DNA from: Takakia lepidozioides
Lineage: Eukaryota; Streptophyta; Takakiopsida; Takakiales; Takakiaceae
NCBI GenBank assembly: GCA_030704615.1
Contig: CM060734.1
Span: 51,848,042 to 51,912,041 of the forward strand
DNA length: 64,000 bases
Direction of reading: 5' to 3'
In this document: piece after piece, positions 34,188 through 46,738 of the stretch
Position numbering within the stretch: the first letter of the stretch is position 1
Layout: each line of letters starts with the position of its first letter
Position numbers and translations under genes: made by a program
Notes under the pieces: model-generated
Told to the model about the DNA's origin: nothing
Database searches by the model: none
The model's input: the letters and a program-made list of their open reading frames with translations, nothing else

Positions 34188-34797
34188 CTGCAGGAATGCA
34201 AAAGAAAGGCTTGAAGCCGGACAGTATCATCTTTACGTCTGTTCTATTTGCATGTAGCCATGTTGGCCTAGTGGATGAAGGAAAACACTACTTCGAATCC
34301 CTGAGCAAAGATCATGGCCTCATTCCTACAGTCGAGCACTTTGGCTGCATAATGGACCTTCTTGGCCGAGCAGGGCGATTGCATGAGGCAGATGACTTCA
34401 TTAACAAAATGCCAATTAAACCGAATGCTGTGGTGTGGAAACTTATGTGTTGCTATCAGACATCTATGCAGCAGCTGGCAAGTGGGATGATACTGTAACA
34501 GTGAGAAAGATGATGAAGGTCAGTGGTGTTTGAAAGGAGCCAGGTCGATCCTGCATTGAGGTTGGCAAGGGGGGGGCCTGTCTGTTCATTGTAGATGACA
34601 AATTGCATCCACAAATTTTAGAAATCCATGCGGAGCTGCGAAGATTGTCTGGGCAGATGCATGAGGCAGGGTATGTGCCTGATGTGGAGGAGCACAAGGA
34701 AATTTCGCTTTGCTACCACAGTGAGAAGCCGGCCATCGCTTTTGGGTTGATCAGCACGGGCCCTGGGACACCTCAGGGGCTTAAATTGCCTGCATAA
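34188..34797 (+). pseudogene. PLS-class PPR protein with E and partial DYW domain, pseudogene
   Basis: A PPR stretch 'GLKPDSIIFTSVLFACSHVG', 'GLIPTVEHFGCIMDLLGRAG' and 'MPIKPNAVVWKL' leads into the E region. About 33 residues expected after 'VVWKL' are missing, and the frame shifts near 34448 before 'LLSDIYAAAGKWDDTVTVRK'. A stop follows, then the DYW-side block '[11 protein letters not shown]', '[19 protein letters not shown]', '[15 protein letters not shown]' with the zinc-binding HSE. It terminates before the Cys-x-x-Cys-His end. Intact relatives edit organellar RNA. The deletion, frameshift and missing C-terminus show this copy is dead. Confidence 0.85.
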
Positions 34798-35042
34798 TTG
34801 GGCAGTTTTTTCATCGCATGATGTGAGAGTCTTGGGAATTGTATGAAGAGAAACTGCATAGCTTTATAAAAAGACCCAAGTAGGGTGATTGTACAAATGG
34901 GTGTAACTGTCCCCAAGAGGAAAAAACCAAAGCTCGTAGAGCTAGATATAGTAAGAAAGAAATCAAACTATTCTAGTATCACCTACAGCTTGAAGGTCAG
35001 ACAACAGGAAAGAGGGTGGATCAGAGAGTGCGGGGAGGCGAT

Positions 35043-35182
35043 ATGAAGCCGCCCAAGCAACCTCTGCCCGAAGTAAAATAGATTGAGCTTGAGCCTTTTG
35101 CAAAGCAACATAAAAGCCGCCCCAGCAACCTCTGCCCTACGTAAAATAGATTGAGCTTAAGCCTTTTGCAAAACAACATAAA
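35043..35182. repeat. Tandem duplication of about 70 bp
   Basis: Two adjacent units (about 35043-35112 and 35113-35182) share 'caacctctgccc', 'gtaaaatagattgagctt' and 'agccttttgcaaa.caac' with few differences. No function is evident. Confidence 0.8.
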
Positions 35183-35430
35183 CTCGTTCTCTAAAGAAAG
35201 CTACAAGAACAGAGGCGTATGGGCTTCCAAGGCTTTTGTTTCCCGTTGCACGATGGGCAGATGTGCGAAGGAACTCTTGAACTGATGATGCAAACAGCCA
35301 AAGATCTCGACCGCCAAAGGAAGGAATGTGTCTATGGAATGACATGCCCCATAGTCATGCTCTTTTCCCTGTGCAGCCTACTCAAGCGGCAACTCCCTGT
35401 GATGAGCTTGTGTGGGGAATGAGATCCGAC

Positions 35431-35751
35431 CTAATAGGATGAGCGATGACAACGTCCCCCAATGTAGGCAGTCCGAGAGAACAATGTCAACCCGTCGTCG
35501 AGTGGAATGGTGATCGTGGGTCGATGGGAGTATGTGCACATGCTCTCAAATGACATGTATCCCAGCAACTGGACGACGTCATGGGTGGTAGTGCATTCTC
35601 GACCGCAAGGGCAACAAAGAAGATGTACGCCGAGTGAATCCAGAGGATGGCGACAAACACACTGTTGTAGTCCTAACACATGGGTGTGGAAGACCCACTC
35701 GAACTTGTAGGGAGGTGGTAAATACAATAGAAGACATACGGAAAGGTGCAA
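35431..35751 (-). pseudogene. Retroelement C-terminal Cys/His fragment (possible non-LTR element)
   Basis: The frame contains 'CRHPLDSLGVHLLCCPCG' followed by 'CTTTHDVV'. This resembles the 'C...D.lG.H.l.C..G....RHD.v' motif found near the C-terminus of certain plant RT proteins. No RT core is present nearby, so this is a tentative assignment to an old fragment. Confidence 0.4.
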
Positions 35752-37613
35752 TGGGTGGTCATACCGTGGGCGTACCGTGAGCCACGTGCCTGCTCCGGGC
35801 CCTGCGCACTAGAGAAGTCTAGCCCGATGTGTATGTGAAGGAGCGTCGGATGTGAAGGAGCGTCTGAAAGCATGCTGGCAAATGAGTGTCGGTGCATACG
35901 TTCCGTGATGCTTCACATGATAACACACCTTCTTTTTATTTTTCACTTGTTTTCTCACATGTTTTGCTGTGGGGTGCTTTGTGCTCAACAATTGAGGGAT
36001 CAAAAAATCCAATTGAAGTGGGCAGGTCAAAATTCGATATGAAAAAATTATTTTTGGACAATTCTACCCCTCAACTTCAGTCCATGTCATCCTTCAAAAA
36101 TATCAATCCAAGCTGGTAAATTTTGAAGCAAAGGAATCCACACTGAAAACCTGTGCCCAGCAGGACCCACTCCATAAAGGCAACGGCATCCATAGTAGTA
36201 AACTCATAGATATCATCTACATTCATCCATGAATTAAATATATCACAAGGAACTTGTTCCAGTTCCATGCGACCCAACGCTCGATAGGGCCATGGCCGGG
36301 GCTAGCTTGCGGTCAGCTCTAGTGTTAGTGACTTCCGATACTCTTCACTGAATTTCGAGAGTGAAGTAGCAAACTTGGTGCATGAAAGATGAAGGGATTG
36401 CAGTGAGGTATATATGAGGTTAGCGAGCCTTGCAAAAGTCTTCACTGAATTTCCAGAGTTGAGCAGCCAACTTCGTATCGTTTCCGTAGCCCCCGCAAGT
36501 AGCTTCCAGCTTGCAGTTCACAAAATATTTTCCAGAGATTTCCGTGAGATTCGGCTGAGTTGCAGCATAGCAGGAAATAGCTGCCCCCTGCACATAGCAT
36601 CACCGTCCATTCTATAGACTTTAATACAAAGGGAAAAAGAAGACCTAATTATATCTCAAGTAGTTACTGCGTATGCTTGTCTGGAAAACTTGACAGTAAA
36701 GGATCAGTAGAAAGGTGTACTAGAGTGCAGGGGCTTTGATTTCTGCAATAGATCGATCCGAAGTCGATTTAACATGATCGCAAGGCTACGAAGCACACTA
36801 GTTAGGTGTACTAGACTAGTGCTTCAAGATGAATCTGCAATGTTACTACAATGGATCAAATTTGAGAAGTATTCGCCATGTGCACATAATTGACGATTGT
36901 AATTCAAAAAGGGCTGAGCAATACAACTGAGCAGTATAGTATATCTAGATTTTGGAGGGGTGGAGAAGTCCGGCCATGAACAACAAAGGTTGTAGATTTT
37001 CTTGCATGTAGTCTGTCGTTGAGAGGAAGCTGGAAAAAACAACGAGCCGTTTGTACAATGAGTAAGTACTCCATGTAGGTCTCACTATTTTAAAAAATTC
37101 TTGACTAGGAACTATAATGGTAGAGTAAGAAACTTGGCCTTATTTTGAACTGATTTTCCGTACCTGTGGGACTGATTTCAAGTATCGGATAAAGGAAAGG
37201 ATTACACAAATTTCACGATCTTCAGCTCTCATTCTTTTGTTTCTATCTCTTACAACTTCCCATACCCATGTGCATGTGGTACAACCAATTCACTACTAGT
37301 TACCCTGATGAGGAATTCTTATGCTGCAAATTTTAGGATCAGTATTATCTTGAGATATATAAAGACAAGAGAGAGATAGCGGTACATGAGAGAACTAGCG
37401 ATAACGAACACATGAGACTGGGATGAAGAGAAATGTAAAGCTGTAGCTTCACAGGTTAAATAGTTACTGAGTAGTTACTTCAATTGATCAATGTCTTCTC
37501 AACTTGAAGACGACTATGAACGAGCATCTTTCAATTACAGATGCCAGATTGAATTTCATGTGGGCTTATACCTAGCGGTATGAAGAATATCTCCCGTGCG
37601 GGTCGTAGCATGT

Positions 37614-37657
<44 letters not shown>
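35752..37657. other. Non-coding stretch ending in a GA microsatellite
   Basis: No gene is recognised. A perfect (GA)20 occupies 37617-37656, immediately downstream (minus-strand sense) of the last recognisable SDR exon, where it forms the start of the next intron. Possible C-terminal SDR exons were looked for and not found. Confidence 0.5.
37617..37656. repeat. (GA)20 microsatellite
   Basis: A pure 40-bp dinucleotide run. Confidence 0.95.
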
Positions 37658-37660
<3 letters not shown>

Positions 37661-39418
37661 GAGACGCCTAGCAAGCTCCACAGCATGCCGAATATTGGCA
37701 AGTTTTGACTGTGCATATGCCCGAGGGTAGCTATACCTGCATTCATGTAAACTAGTCTGCTGTTACAACGCTTGGACCCTAAATAGCTGGATGTTCCTGA
37801 AGTTACTTGGCGGATAACTTGCATATTGCAAGTAGCAGGGAGTGGGGTTTCAATGCACTCAGCGGACCAGTTTACAAATTATGGAAGGCAACAGGTTGAG
37901 GGCCATTACCTGGCTACTCTAGAATTACAGTGTCTCTCCCATGACGAAAGCCTGGGCATCAATCAAACACTGAGCGCTCAGAACCCGTCAAATTTCCAAG
38001 TTGTGAGATTTCTCTACTTCAGTCTCTGTACATGTACTATGTATGGGCCTTTTTGCATCATAAAATATCTTGTTCAAGATAAGCCTCTTCGGTATCTGTA
38101 TGTCCATCTGACTGAAGGGGAAATATGTGCTTACCTCTCTTTCTTGGTCAGCTGGCGAAAGTCAATCCCGACCCTGTAACTGTATTTGTGCATGAATCAC
38201 GACACATTGACAATCCGATGTTTGCGCTCTCTCAGCAATAAGTTCGTCAACAAAAAATGGCCTGCACAAAATATCCCATAAATCACCACCTCAGCGGCCT
38301 CCCACAAATTTAAGATGGTTCTGTCTACTCTGAAAAGGGCCATTGACGCCATATAACTTGCCCCACGGGTATATATATATACTAAACTGTCGTGCAAACC
38401 ACGCTCCTGTGGATATGGGATATATATGTTTCCTATGGTAATAACCTAGGAGCTGCCTAAATTAGCACCCGTGTGCTCGGGGATGGACGAGTCGCCAGAC
38501 GATCACAGTGATTATACAGATCAGAAGTTTGTGTCGCGATTCAAGATGGTTGGTCAAAAAGATTTAACCTAGAGGATCGACGTTACAGAACGCATTTGCG
38601 GTTTGGAAAACATACCCAGATGGTTGGCGGCAAATACCATTTCAATGCCATCGTCAGACAGGCGGAAGTCGGTGAAGTATACGCCTGCATTGTTGCTTGA
38701 TCGTCGAGTACACACAGTACAGTACAGTACCCCGCTCAGAAAAAAAATTAGTTCGGATCTCCTTACAAGTACAATTTCATAATGTCGGATCAGCGCTAAT
38801 ATGTGCAAACCCTTTCAGTTTACAATTTCCCATCCAGTTCCCATCTAACCTCTCTGTCTCCCGTCTAACCTCTCTGTCTCTCGTTGTTCAAAATCTCCAC
38901 TTCCTTTTGTTAAAAGAGAAGGGATCTTCATGGTGAGTCATGCTACCGGAGTGAGCCCCTCACAAAGGTCTATTCCCTTTGGTTCCGCCCAAACTGGGCG
39001 GGGATCTATGGCCACAAGGCTAAGTATGAACACAACGGATTATGAGTACATTTCTCCACCTGCATTTAAAATGATAGAAAATCAGGCTCCGTTTCAAGTA
39101 GACCCTTCCTGGATGCGGCCATAATTACATGCTTCAAGTAGAGAAGTTTCAACTCTCAAATTACAAAGGATGTTGAGTGGTAGGTTCCTCGACTTGAAGC
39201 TCTCAGCGAAATCGCGAACAGAGGTTAGAGAGCTAAGATCGAGATGCATAAATCAATTCCTGGCGTTTGCCGCCTCTGCCAAAATGTGGGCCTTCACTTG
39301 CTCCCCCAATTTGTCGTTGCGGTCTGCGATGATCACGTGTGCCCCTCTCTTGGCTAACGCTCTTAAAGTTTTCCTCTCCTAAACCGGATGTCGCTCCTGT
39401 TACATACTTCACATACAC
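37658..39418 (-). pseudogene. Short-chain dehydrogenase of the TIC32/retinol-dehydrogenase type, disrupted
   Basis: Exon-like blocks on the minus strand: 39418-39165 with the cofactor motif 'VTGATSGLGEE', then 'RALAKRGAHVIIADRNDKLG', 'HLDLSSLTSVRDFAESF' and 'LPLNIL'; 38695-38616 with 'NNAGVYFTDFRLSDDGIEMV' and 'NHLG'; 38261-38201 with 'GHFLLTNLLLRE' and 'RIVNVS'; about 37741-37658 with the catalytic 'YAQSKLAN' and 'ELARRL'. Most junctions have proper splice sites. The first block has a frameshift after GLGEE (near 39380) and an in-frame TGA at 39253-39255, and no C-terminal exons were found, so it looks non-functional. Intact relatives are NADP(H)-dependent oxidoreductases. Confidence 0.8.
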
Positions 39419-40617
39419 ATTTTATTCACTTGTTACTCGGTTGTAACGTAGGACTCTCTCCCTATCTCTCTCTCTCTCCGCATATACACGCACTGTGGTC
39501 AAGTGCTGCAAGCTGGTGGATGCTACTATTCCAGAAATACTACATCTGTCGTGTCTTAAGGTACACCGTCTTCTCAAAGGGCATTCTAGATTTTCTGCAA
39601 CCTCTCCCACTGCGGGGGCCGGGTCTTCCTTACTTCTAGTCTCCTTCTAGTTCTGCAAATCCACGTGCCAATTCCTAAATGTAAGGCATCCAAGGTTTGA
39701 GCAGCTGTGACGGTCATGATTTTCACATATCTCAGTACGAAGAAAGAAAAAACAGAAAGAAAAGCGATTTAAAGCCCCGCACCTGTGACAATGGCTGTGT
39801 AAGACTCGAGGGAGACAGAAGCAGTGACATCTTCAGCTGGGGAGCAGAAGCCAAACTTCTTGTGTCCTGGGCTCTCAACTGCACCCATCTCCACGATCTC
39901 CTCTAGCTATACTTACTTCTCGCAAACCCCTCTCATTGCGCTACTTCAGTGCGCGCAATCCAGGTATTCTGCTGCCTAAAGGGACTGAGTCTGGTAGCAA
40001 ATGGCAGCCGCTAATCCTAATCAAGGCTGCTTCTGTCACAACAGATTTGACAAGGATACTTCGCACGCTCGACATAAACTCGTAGGATCAGTTCCAATAA
40101 AAACTGCATGTCCACCTTTCAAAGCAGAATGGATTTACGTCAGCCAACTGTGGTTGCTTTATGGCATGCATATGCTTCTTGGCGAAATTCAAAGAGCTAG
40201 AAGCGATTCAAGGACATTGTGACATGACATGAAGTCAAAAGAAAAGACAAAAGAATGCGTATCACGTGAAAAGCAAAATTGAAAAACAACTTGTCCAAAA
40301 GAGAGGTACAAATTTCTTGTAATCTTACTAGTAAGTCCACCTAGTAAAGTAAAGTGCAGTGCATACTACTAGTCAACACACAGCCCATCAAGGGGCCATG
40401 GACGATTGAAGGCACATGTTGAAGGATTGAACCCAGCTCTCAACGTATCCTAATGCCTACTATTGAGTACTACAACAATAAAACCTAATCGCTACCAAAC
40501 TCCCCCCCAAATAAGCTGAATTACCCTCACGTTGGGGCTTCTCTCCCCCCTAGAATGTTTTATTTCAAGATTGGCCGATGCCATTGTATTTAAGAATGTT
40601 TCTTCTATCTGTGATAG
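39419..40617. other. Non-coding stretch, nothing recognised
   Basis: This would hold the upstream region of the SDR pseudogene (minus strand). Short CT-rich runs occur near 39453-39478. No gene, RNA or bounded repeat is recognised. Confidence 0.35.
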
Positions 40618-40760
40618 CACTATCAGTCAGTAGCTCGGTTGTGTAGTGCACTGAGCGCCACTTAGATGATTCTGGGGTCAAATCCTGCTACATTGCTGGG
40701 TGTGGTTCCCGTTGGGCGGTGTCCCATCGGCAAGCAAGCCTTCAGGGGGAGGTTAGTGTG
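40618..40760 (+). repeat. tRNA-derived SINE-like repeat
   Basis: A-box-like 'tagctcggttgtgtagtgc' (about 40631-40649) and B-box-like 'gggtcaaatcctgc' (about 40675-40688) are spaced as in tRNA genes. The B-box block matches the minus strand near 24645-24665. The following 'gggcggtgtcccatcggcaa' is a typical unrelated SINE body. No clear end or duplication is visible. Confidence 0.5.
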
Positions 40761-41440
40761 AAAGAGGTTAACTGGGCGGTTCAAGAAAGCTGCCCGACCC
40801 AACATTCCATTGGATATTGTCCGGACAACAACAAGACAATTTCACCAGTGTGGATGGGGGCATAAAGAAGACTGTGTGGCCTGGAGTCCCACGTGGCCTT
40901 TTTATTGCTACTGCATAGCCGTGCAAAATGTGAGATTGAGACTCCACTGAGGTCCATCTGTGGAAGAAGGGACAGTCAAACTGAATCGCCCAAACCATCA
41001 TCCCTGCTCACCATCGTCTGTAGTCCTGTGATTGAAATGTGGTCCTCTGGGATTCATCAGCAGACACATCCAACCCATGTGTCCTTCAGGTGTCCCTGCC
41101 TCTGCAACAAAGGTGCTCCTGAAGGTCCTCCTCCCTTGCTCAAAGTAGCAGACAAGACAACCCATAATTATTTAGGGAGAAAACGCCCCATCGACCCTGG
41201 GTACCTGCAAGACACTAGTTGCTATCCAACACAAGTTTCAGAAAAGGTTTCCACTTTGCGAGGCAGACTGGGAGAAATTCCAAGTACACAGTGACACTCC
41301 GACTGTGGCTGGCAACTGTGAGAGAGTTGTCTTAGACCTTATGTCCCACTATCTAGATACATGTCTGTTTGAGGAGTAGTTTTGGTAGTAGGAGGATTAA
41401 ACATCCCAAGATTGAGATTCATAGACTTGGGGGATCCAGC
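40761..41440. other. Non-coding stretch, nothing recognised
   Basis: Open frames at 40768-41001 (minus) and 40893-41294 (plus) match no family known to me. Confidence 0.3.
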
Positions 41441-42521
41441 TAGGGAATTCCAAAAAGGCCTGTGGTGAAAATGCATTGCAATTCACTTGATCACCCGCCT
41501 AAAAGTGCGCAATTCAATAGAATTGCCCTTCAATTGAACTGCCAAAACTAGCTTGAAAACACCCCTAATTTGCAAATCAATGCTGAATTGCTAACTATAA
41601 TTTTTAACTTATTTCTGGATATATTATATATGTATGGGTATATATATACAGATTCAAATTATACATATATGCATACAAAAGTATAAGCTGAAAATAAATG
41701 TTGCCCGTCTATCCATTGCCCGTGGTAAGGGGTGTCGAGATAAGTCTAAGGGAGAGGGGGAGAGGGAGAGAGAGAGGAAGTCACAAAACACCGGCCCTAA
41801 AAGTGGGATTGTCCCTCTTTGTTGATGTTGGTGCCAATATAGCTATGTACATTATACCAAACATAATTCCAATGTAATAAGAGTATCAATGTATAAGAAG
41901 GGTTTGATATATTAAACTCTGTATGGAACATACATCCCAACTTCAACATGATACCTGGTATCGAAAAAATATTATTTTTAACAATTCTAAAGATGAACAG
42001 ATCATTTGTTTTATTTGGGGTGTTCATGGGCCACGAGTGTCAGGGGACTACATGATGATTGCCAGGGGAAGCATTTCATCAATTGTCAGGTTTGATTTTG
42101 TCTGTTTTCTTCAGAGCCAGCCATGTTTCTTTCACCAGTGAATCACAGGAAGCTGCTGGTCTCTCTCCCTCTCTTTGGCTCTCCCTATCTCATTGAGGCT
42201 GGCGGGCTTCAACAACTCCACGATTTCATGGGGGTGCAGCAAGGATAGACGGGCAACATGTATTTTTAGCTTATACTCTCATATATTATATATAGGTATA
42301 ACTTGAATATATATATAGACATATACATTATATATATTATATTCAGAAATAAGTTAAAAAATATAGATTACAATTCAATTCAATTGCAAATTAGGGTTGT
42401 TTTCAAGCTAGTTTTCGCAGTTCAATTGAGTTGCAAGGGCAAAACAATTGAATTGCGCACTTTTAGGGGTGATTCAAGTGACTGCATGCATTTCACATCA
42501 GGGCCTTTTTGGAATTCCCTA
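41441..42521. mobile_element. Foldback/MITE-like DNA element with long inverted repeats
   Basis: The arms, 41441-41714 and 42241-42521, are imperfect inverted copies about 275-280 bp long, starting TAGGGAATTCCAAAAAGGCC. They share inner landmarks such as 'aaaagtgcgcaattcaat', 'aaaactagcttgaaaaca' and 'tgttgcccgtctatcc'. The element is flanked by the direct repeat TCCAGC (41435-41440 and 42522-42527). The 526-bp centre has no transposase. Such elements move with a transposase supplied elsewhere. The 6-bp duplication does not fit the common plant superfamilies neatly. Confidence 0.9.
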
Positions 42522-43150
42522 TCCAGCACATGAAAATTCTAAAACTTATGTTTAATAAATTGCATCAAGCATGCATGCAGAATGCCGTTGAAGAAGTTCG
42601 GATGATGGCTTATTGCATATATATATCAGTTAATTGTTTCTCAACTGTGTCTATCTTGAGGAACCAGAGAAAAAGGGGCGAGATTTGTGACTTCAGTCGC
42701 CACGGCATTACTAGTTATTAGTCCCTGAAGTCATCGATTGGCTCCACTGCCATTGCATTCAAGGCATGCGTTCTACGTACCGTGCAGTCCCTGACGTCCC
42801 TGACGTATCTGACATACCCGGGCGATGACTCTCATCATTCCTCATTTCATTCTCTCCATTAATATTCGCTGCCGCTTCATAATGAAATGTTCAGAGAGTG
42901 CAGAATTTTTTCTTCGTCAGCTTTGAAGACGCATTACACTCGTCTCCAGCGGCCGGAGCTACCTGCTCGGTTTGCCAATGGTTGCTCAAGTTGCTCTCCG
43001 GATCTCTCACGGGAGCATCTGATCTGGTAGACTGTCTCATTTCTGTGCATCCTATGTTGCATTGAACTTGAGCACCTGTAGGTGATCGGGGTCAGCTCTC
43101 AAGGAATCATCGATCAAATATTTACTAAAGAGCTACCACCGTGCAAAACC
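42522..43150. other. P450 upstream region
   Basis: No clear TATA box. A short in-frame ATG at 43082 would extend the P450 by 23 residues, but the membrane anchor starts after the ATG at 43151, so I chose the latter. Confidence 0.35.
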
Positions 43151-46100
43151 ATGGCAGATTTTTCGATTGCGTTAGCAATTGGCTGGGGGCCTCTGGTGCT
43201 TTTGGTGTTGGCAATCAACTGGGTTGTGATCAGCCGACGAAAACCTGTACTGAAGGAAAGTGTAGAACTCCCTCGTGGCAACTGGAGTCGGCCATTTATT
43301 GGAGAGAGCTTGAGTTTCTTGTACTCAAGCCCCGATGACTTCTGCAAGAAGCGCCAGGCAAAGTGAGACATGTAATCTGATCTCTGTGAATATTTCGTGT
43401 AATACATATATAATGAGTTAGCGTTTGTTCATGTAAGTCTCTGGACCTCGCTCTACTTCAAGGTAACTCTAAAGATGCATGTATTTCCTGTGCCCGATTG
43501 GGTACAGACCCTTCGTACAAGATTAGATGCTTTTTATATCTATGGCTGTCACAGGTAATCTTAGATTGACTTGTAAACACATTGGAAAATCACCAGTAGT
43601 TTACATAGTATATGCAGTCAGACAGCACGTACCTTGCACCAACCAAGTTAGATTGACGAATTCAGCTAGTCCTGGCCTGCCAAATTATGCAGGCATGGAG
43701 ATGAGTACATGACCTCTCTTGAAGGGACGCCCACCTTTGCAAGGACAACCGACGAAGCTGCCAAGTTTGTGCTTGCCAGCCAAGACGAAATGTTCAAAAC
43801 AGCCTACCCCACCAGCGTGACTGAGATTATGAACCAGCCAACATTGGAAGGCCCGAAGACTATTATGGGCATGACGAAGATCCGCCAAGCACTACAACCA
43901 GAATAAGTTGGCAAAGTGTGCGTTCCAAAAATTGGAGACGTTCATCACATGGCTCATGAAGTCATGGGAGGATGGCAAGGAAATCAACGTGGAGACTGAG
44001 ATGACCAAAGTTTGTATATCATTACTCAGGCGCATTCAGTCTTCGCTTTTAATGACTTCCCATTGGTATACGAGCACATTAGTGCATGTCCAGATATGGC
44101 CCCTATGATACAGGTGCCACTGATAGTTGGTGTCTGTGTCGTCTACCTGCAAGCTGATCTCTCATTCGTCGTATATAGATCTATTTTAACCCATCTGACC
44201 TCCCCGCATGGTTTTGACATTTGGTGCTATAACGGAACCTGCTGCTGCCTGGGTGCGTGCAGTTGATGTTTCAAGTAGGCATGACCTTCCTCTGCGGTGT
44301 ACCTCCCGGCAGCAAGGAGGTGAACGGCATGCTCCCTGATTTTAAGAAGATTGGAGGCGTATGGCTCGCAGTCCCCCTTAAAGTCCCCGGAACGCTCTTC
44401 CACAAGACACTCCAGGTATTTCTCCAAGCGCACTTACAGTGAACGGAGATCATCACACATATTTATTTGAGTAACTGGAACGATTGACAGCACAAGATAA
44501 GTATAATCCTAGCGTTCAATTAGTTTCAGGAACTGGTTGCAAATTCAATGACGTCAGCCGTTTATCTCAGTGGAAAAGGCCGTGCGTGGAATCAAGGATT
44601 TAACAACAACATTGCCAATCTTTTAAAGGGGCGTCAGCTCATTCTTGACGACCCAAGTGTAGAAGCTGTTCTCCAATCTGAGATGCTAGAAAAGTCCTGA
44701 GTTTTGTCTCACCGCAGGCAAGGGACAGACTCTCCTCATATCTGGACCAGCTCTTTGAAACAAGGGCGAAAGGCGGATCTCGAGATATTTCTTCCGACTA
44801 CAATATGGTCAATAGGTTCCTTGAAGCACCGAACCTGGATGATGGCACCCTAATGTCGCATACGGACATGAGGAACTGCATTGTTGGACTGTCCTTTGGT
44901 AGCCACACCACCATCTTCTTCCTCATCTGGCTGACTAAGTACATTACCGAGAATCGCGAAGTTATCGCAGCCCTCAAGGTAAGTTACCTGGATCATGGCG
45001 TTCGGTATTGCTCCTTGCGAAAATCTGCTTCAATTCTCTATCAACTTCTGCACTTGTGAATTTTTCGCTTCATCAAGTATCCGTCTGCTGCCGAATTTTG
45101 CTGGAGTCCAAGTTCACGTCCAACCCAGTATAAACAGAGCACTCGGTTACGAATTGAATGGTTCAAAAAAGTACATTTAGACAAAGACTGATTTGAGAGT
45201 GGTTGGCTCGCGACAGGAGGAGCATGCCGCAATCCGGGAGAAGAAGACATCATCCGTGGAGCCATTGACATGGGATGACTACAAGACCAAGATGCCTTAT
45301 ACCCAACAGGTGAATCTAAGTTCTCGGCCATCAATTCACTTCTCTCCTTTGTCATTAATTCTTGAGTCATTGAATTATAGTCCAGTTGTTTTGGACCTGT
45401 GATAGGGATTTCCACCACTAGATTCCTCATACTTGGAGTCCATGAATGCAGGTCATTTTTGAAACTTTGAGGCTGTCTAATGTGACGACCGCGATCCCCA
45501 GGAAAACTGTCGACAATGTTGAATACAAGGGTGTGTTCCGAATTCCTTAATGGATAAGAGAAACAAACACGTGCACTGACATGATAGCAGTCTGAAAACC
45601 AGAACTTGCTCACTGTTCTAAATGTTTACCAACCTAGCTAGTCTGGACATGCCAGCATAATTTCATTTCCTGGAAGTCCTTCGGTCTAGTGGGGGTCTTA
45701 GACGTAACTGAGATTTCTAAAACCTGAAAGCTGCGATGACTCCCCAAGTGCTCTAAACCTAGTTGTCCGGTGCTCTGGGTTCACGCAAAATGAACTGTTC
45801 GCACGTGGAATTTATGGAAGCTGAGCGCTGTGATGCACTTTGAGCACGTTAAAACTTACCTACAGGTTAAAACTTACTAAACTGATAAAACAAGTACAGA
45901 GAGGACTCCCACACCCTTTCTGATGATTAATGAGTTCTACACGCATCTTCATGGGTGTCTGCAGGTAAGTTGTTTCCCAAGGGCTGGAAGGTATTGGTGT
46001 TCCTGCGCACCTTCCACTTGAACCCAAAGCTGTGGCCTAATCCTCTCAAGTTCGACCCCTCCCGCTTCCAGGTAGCAATTTCACTTCCAGTTCTACCCCT

Positions 46101-46738
46101 CTTTTATAGACCAGATGGTAGGGATCTACACGGTTGATCTCATTCGACTCAAATATGGATCTATAGCGAGGTTTCATTACTGCAGTCTAAGCAGTTGTAC
46201 ATGGCACACACTCTGCCGATTCTAGGTGGCGCCAGCACCAGGCACCTTCATGCCGTTCGGGAATGGCTCCCATCACTGCCCAGGAAATGAGCTAGCCAAA
46301 TTGACCGCCTCAGTATACATTCATCACCTTGTCACGAAATACAGGTATGTCGTCGATCCGTTAGCCTAATTAAGAGATCTTGCATCTTCTGTCGGATTTG
46401 AAATCAGCTCTAGCAAATTTACTACTGCTGTAGACGAATCTAGTTCACTGCTGAGACTGCTAAGATGTCTGAGTTCCCTAATTGTCAATGAGTGGAACAG
46501 CATGACACCTAGCAGCATCATGCAGCGTTTGTGACGAGTGATTATAATACAACTAGAGTGATTTCTAAGTAAATTAGTTGTCAGCACAAATCAGTTTATA
46601 ATCTGATTCCCACATGCTGGGTGGGCTTTTGTGAAATTTTGCAGCTGGGAACTCGCTGGACCCGACAAAGGCATTTCATTCTGGCCGTTTCCCAAGCCCA
46701 TCGGAGGATTGCCACTCATTATCAATAAAGTCCACTAA
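43151..46738 (+). pseudogene. Cytochrome P450 of the CYP85 clan, nine exons, one frameshift
   Basis: Exons: 43151-43362, 43693-44009, 44263-44415, 44718-44978, 45217-45309, 45452-45530, 45965-46071, 46226-46344, 46645-46738. All have usable GT-AG borders. Features: N-terminal ER anchor ('IALAIGWGPLVLLVLAINWV'), Pro-Arg hinge, I-helix 'GLSFGSHTT' (AGxDTT with His for the acidic residue), ExxR as 'ETLRLS', PERF-like 'FDPSRF', heme loop 'FMPFGNGSHHCPG', ending 'GGLPLIINKVH'. Exon 2 reads correctly to 'RQALQPE', then hits TAA at about 43903-43905; the homologous continuation 'LAKCAFQKLETFITWLMKSW' is in another frame. All other exons keep phase; the total is 3n+1, as expected for a single extra base. 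This is either a young pseudogene or an assembly error. Clan members include sterol, brassinosteroid, abscisate and triterpenoid oxidases; the substrate cannot be told. Confidence 0.85.

Noticed and set aside
44541-44700. An additional P450 exon
   Set aside because: The open frame does not match P450 sequence, and exons 44263-44415 and 44718-44978 join in phase with conserved residues on both sides.
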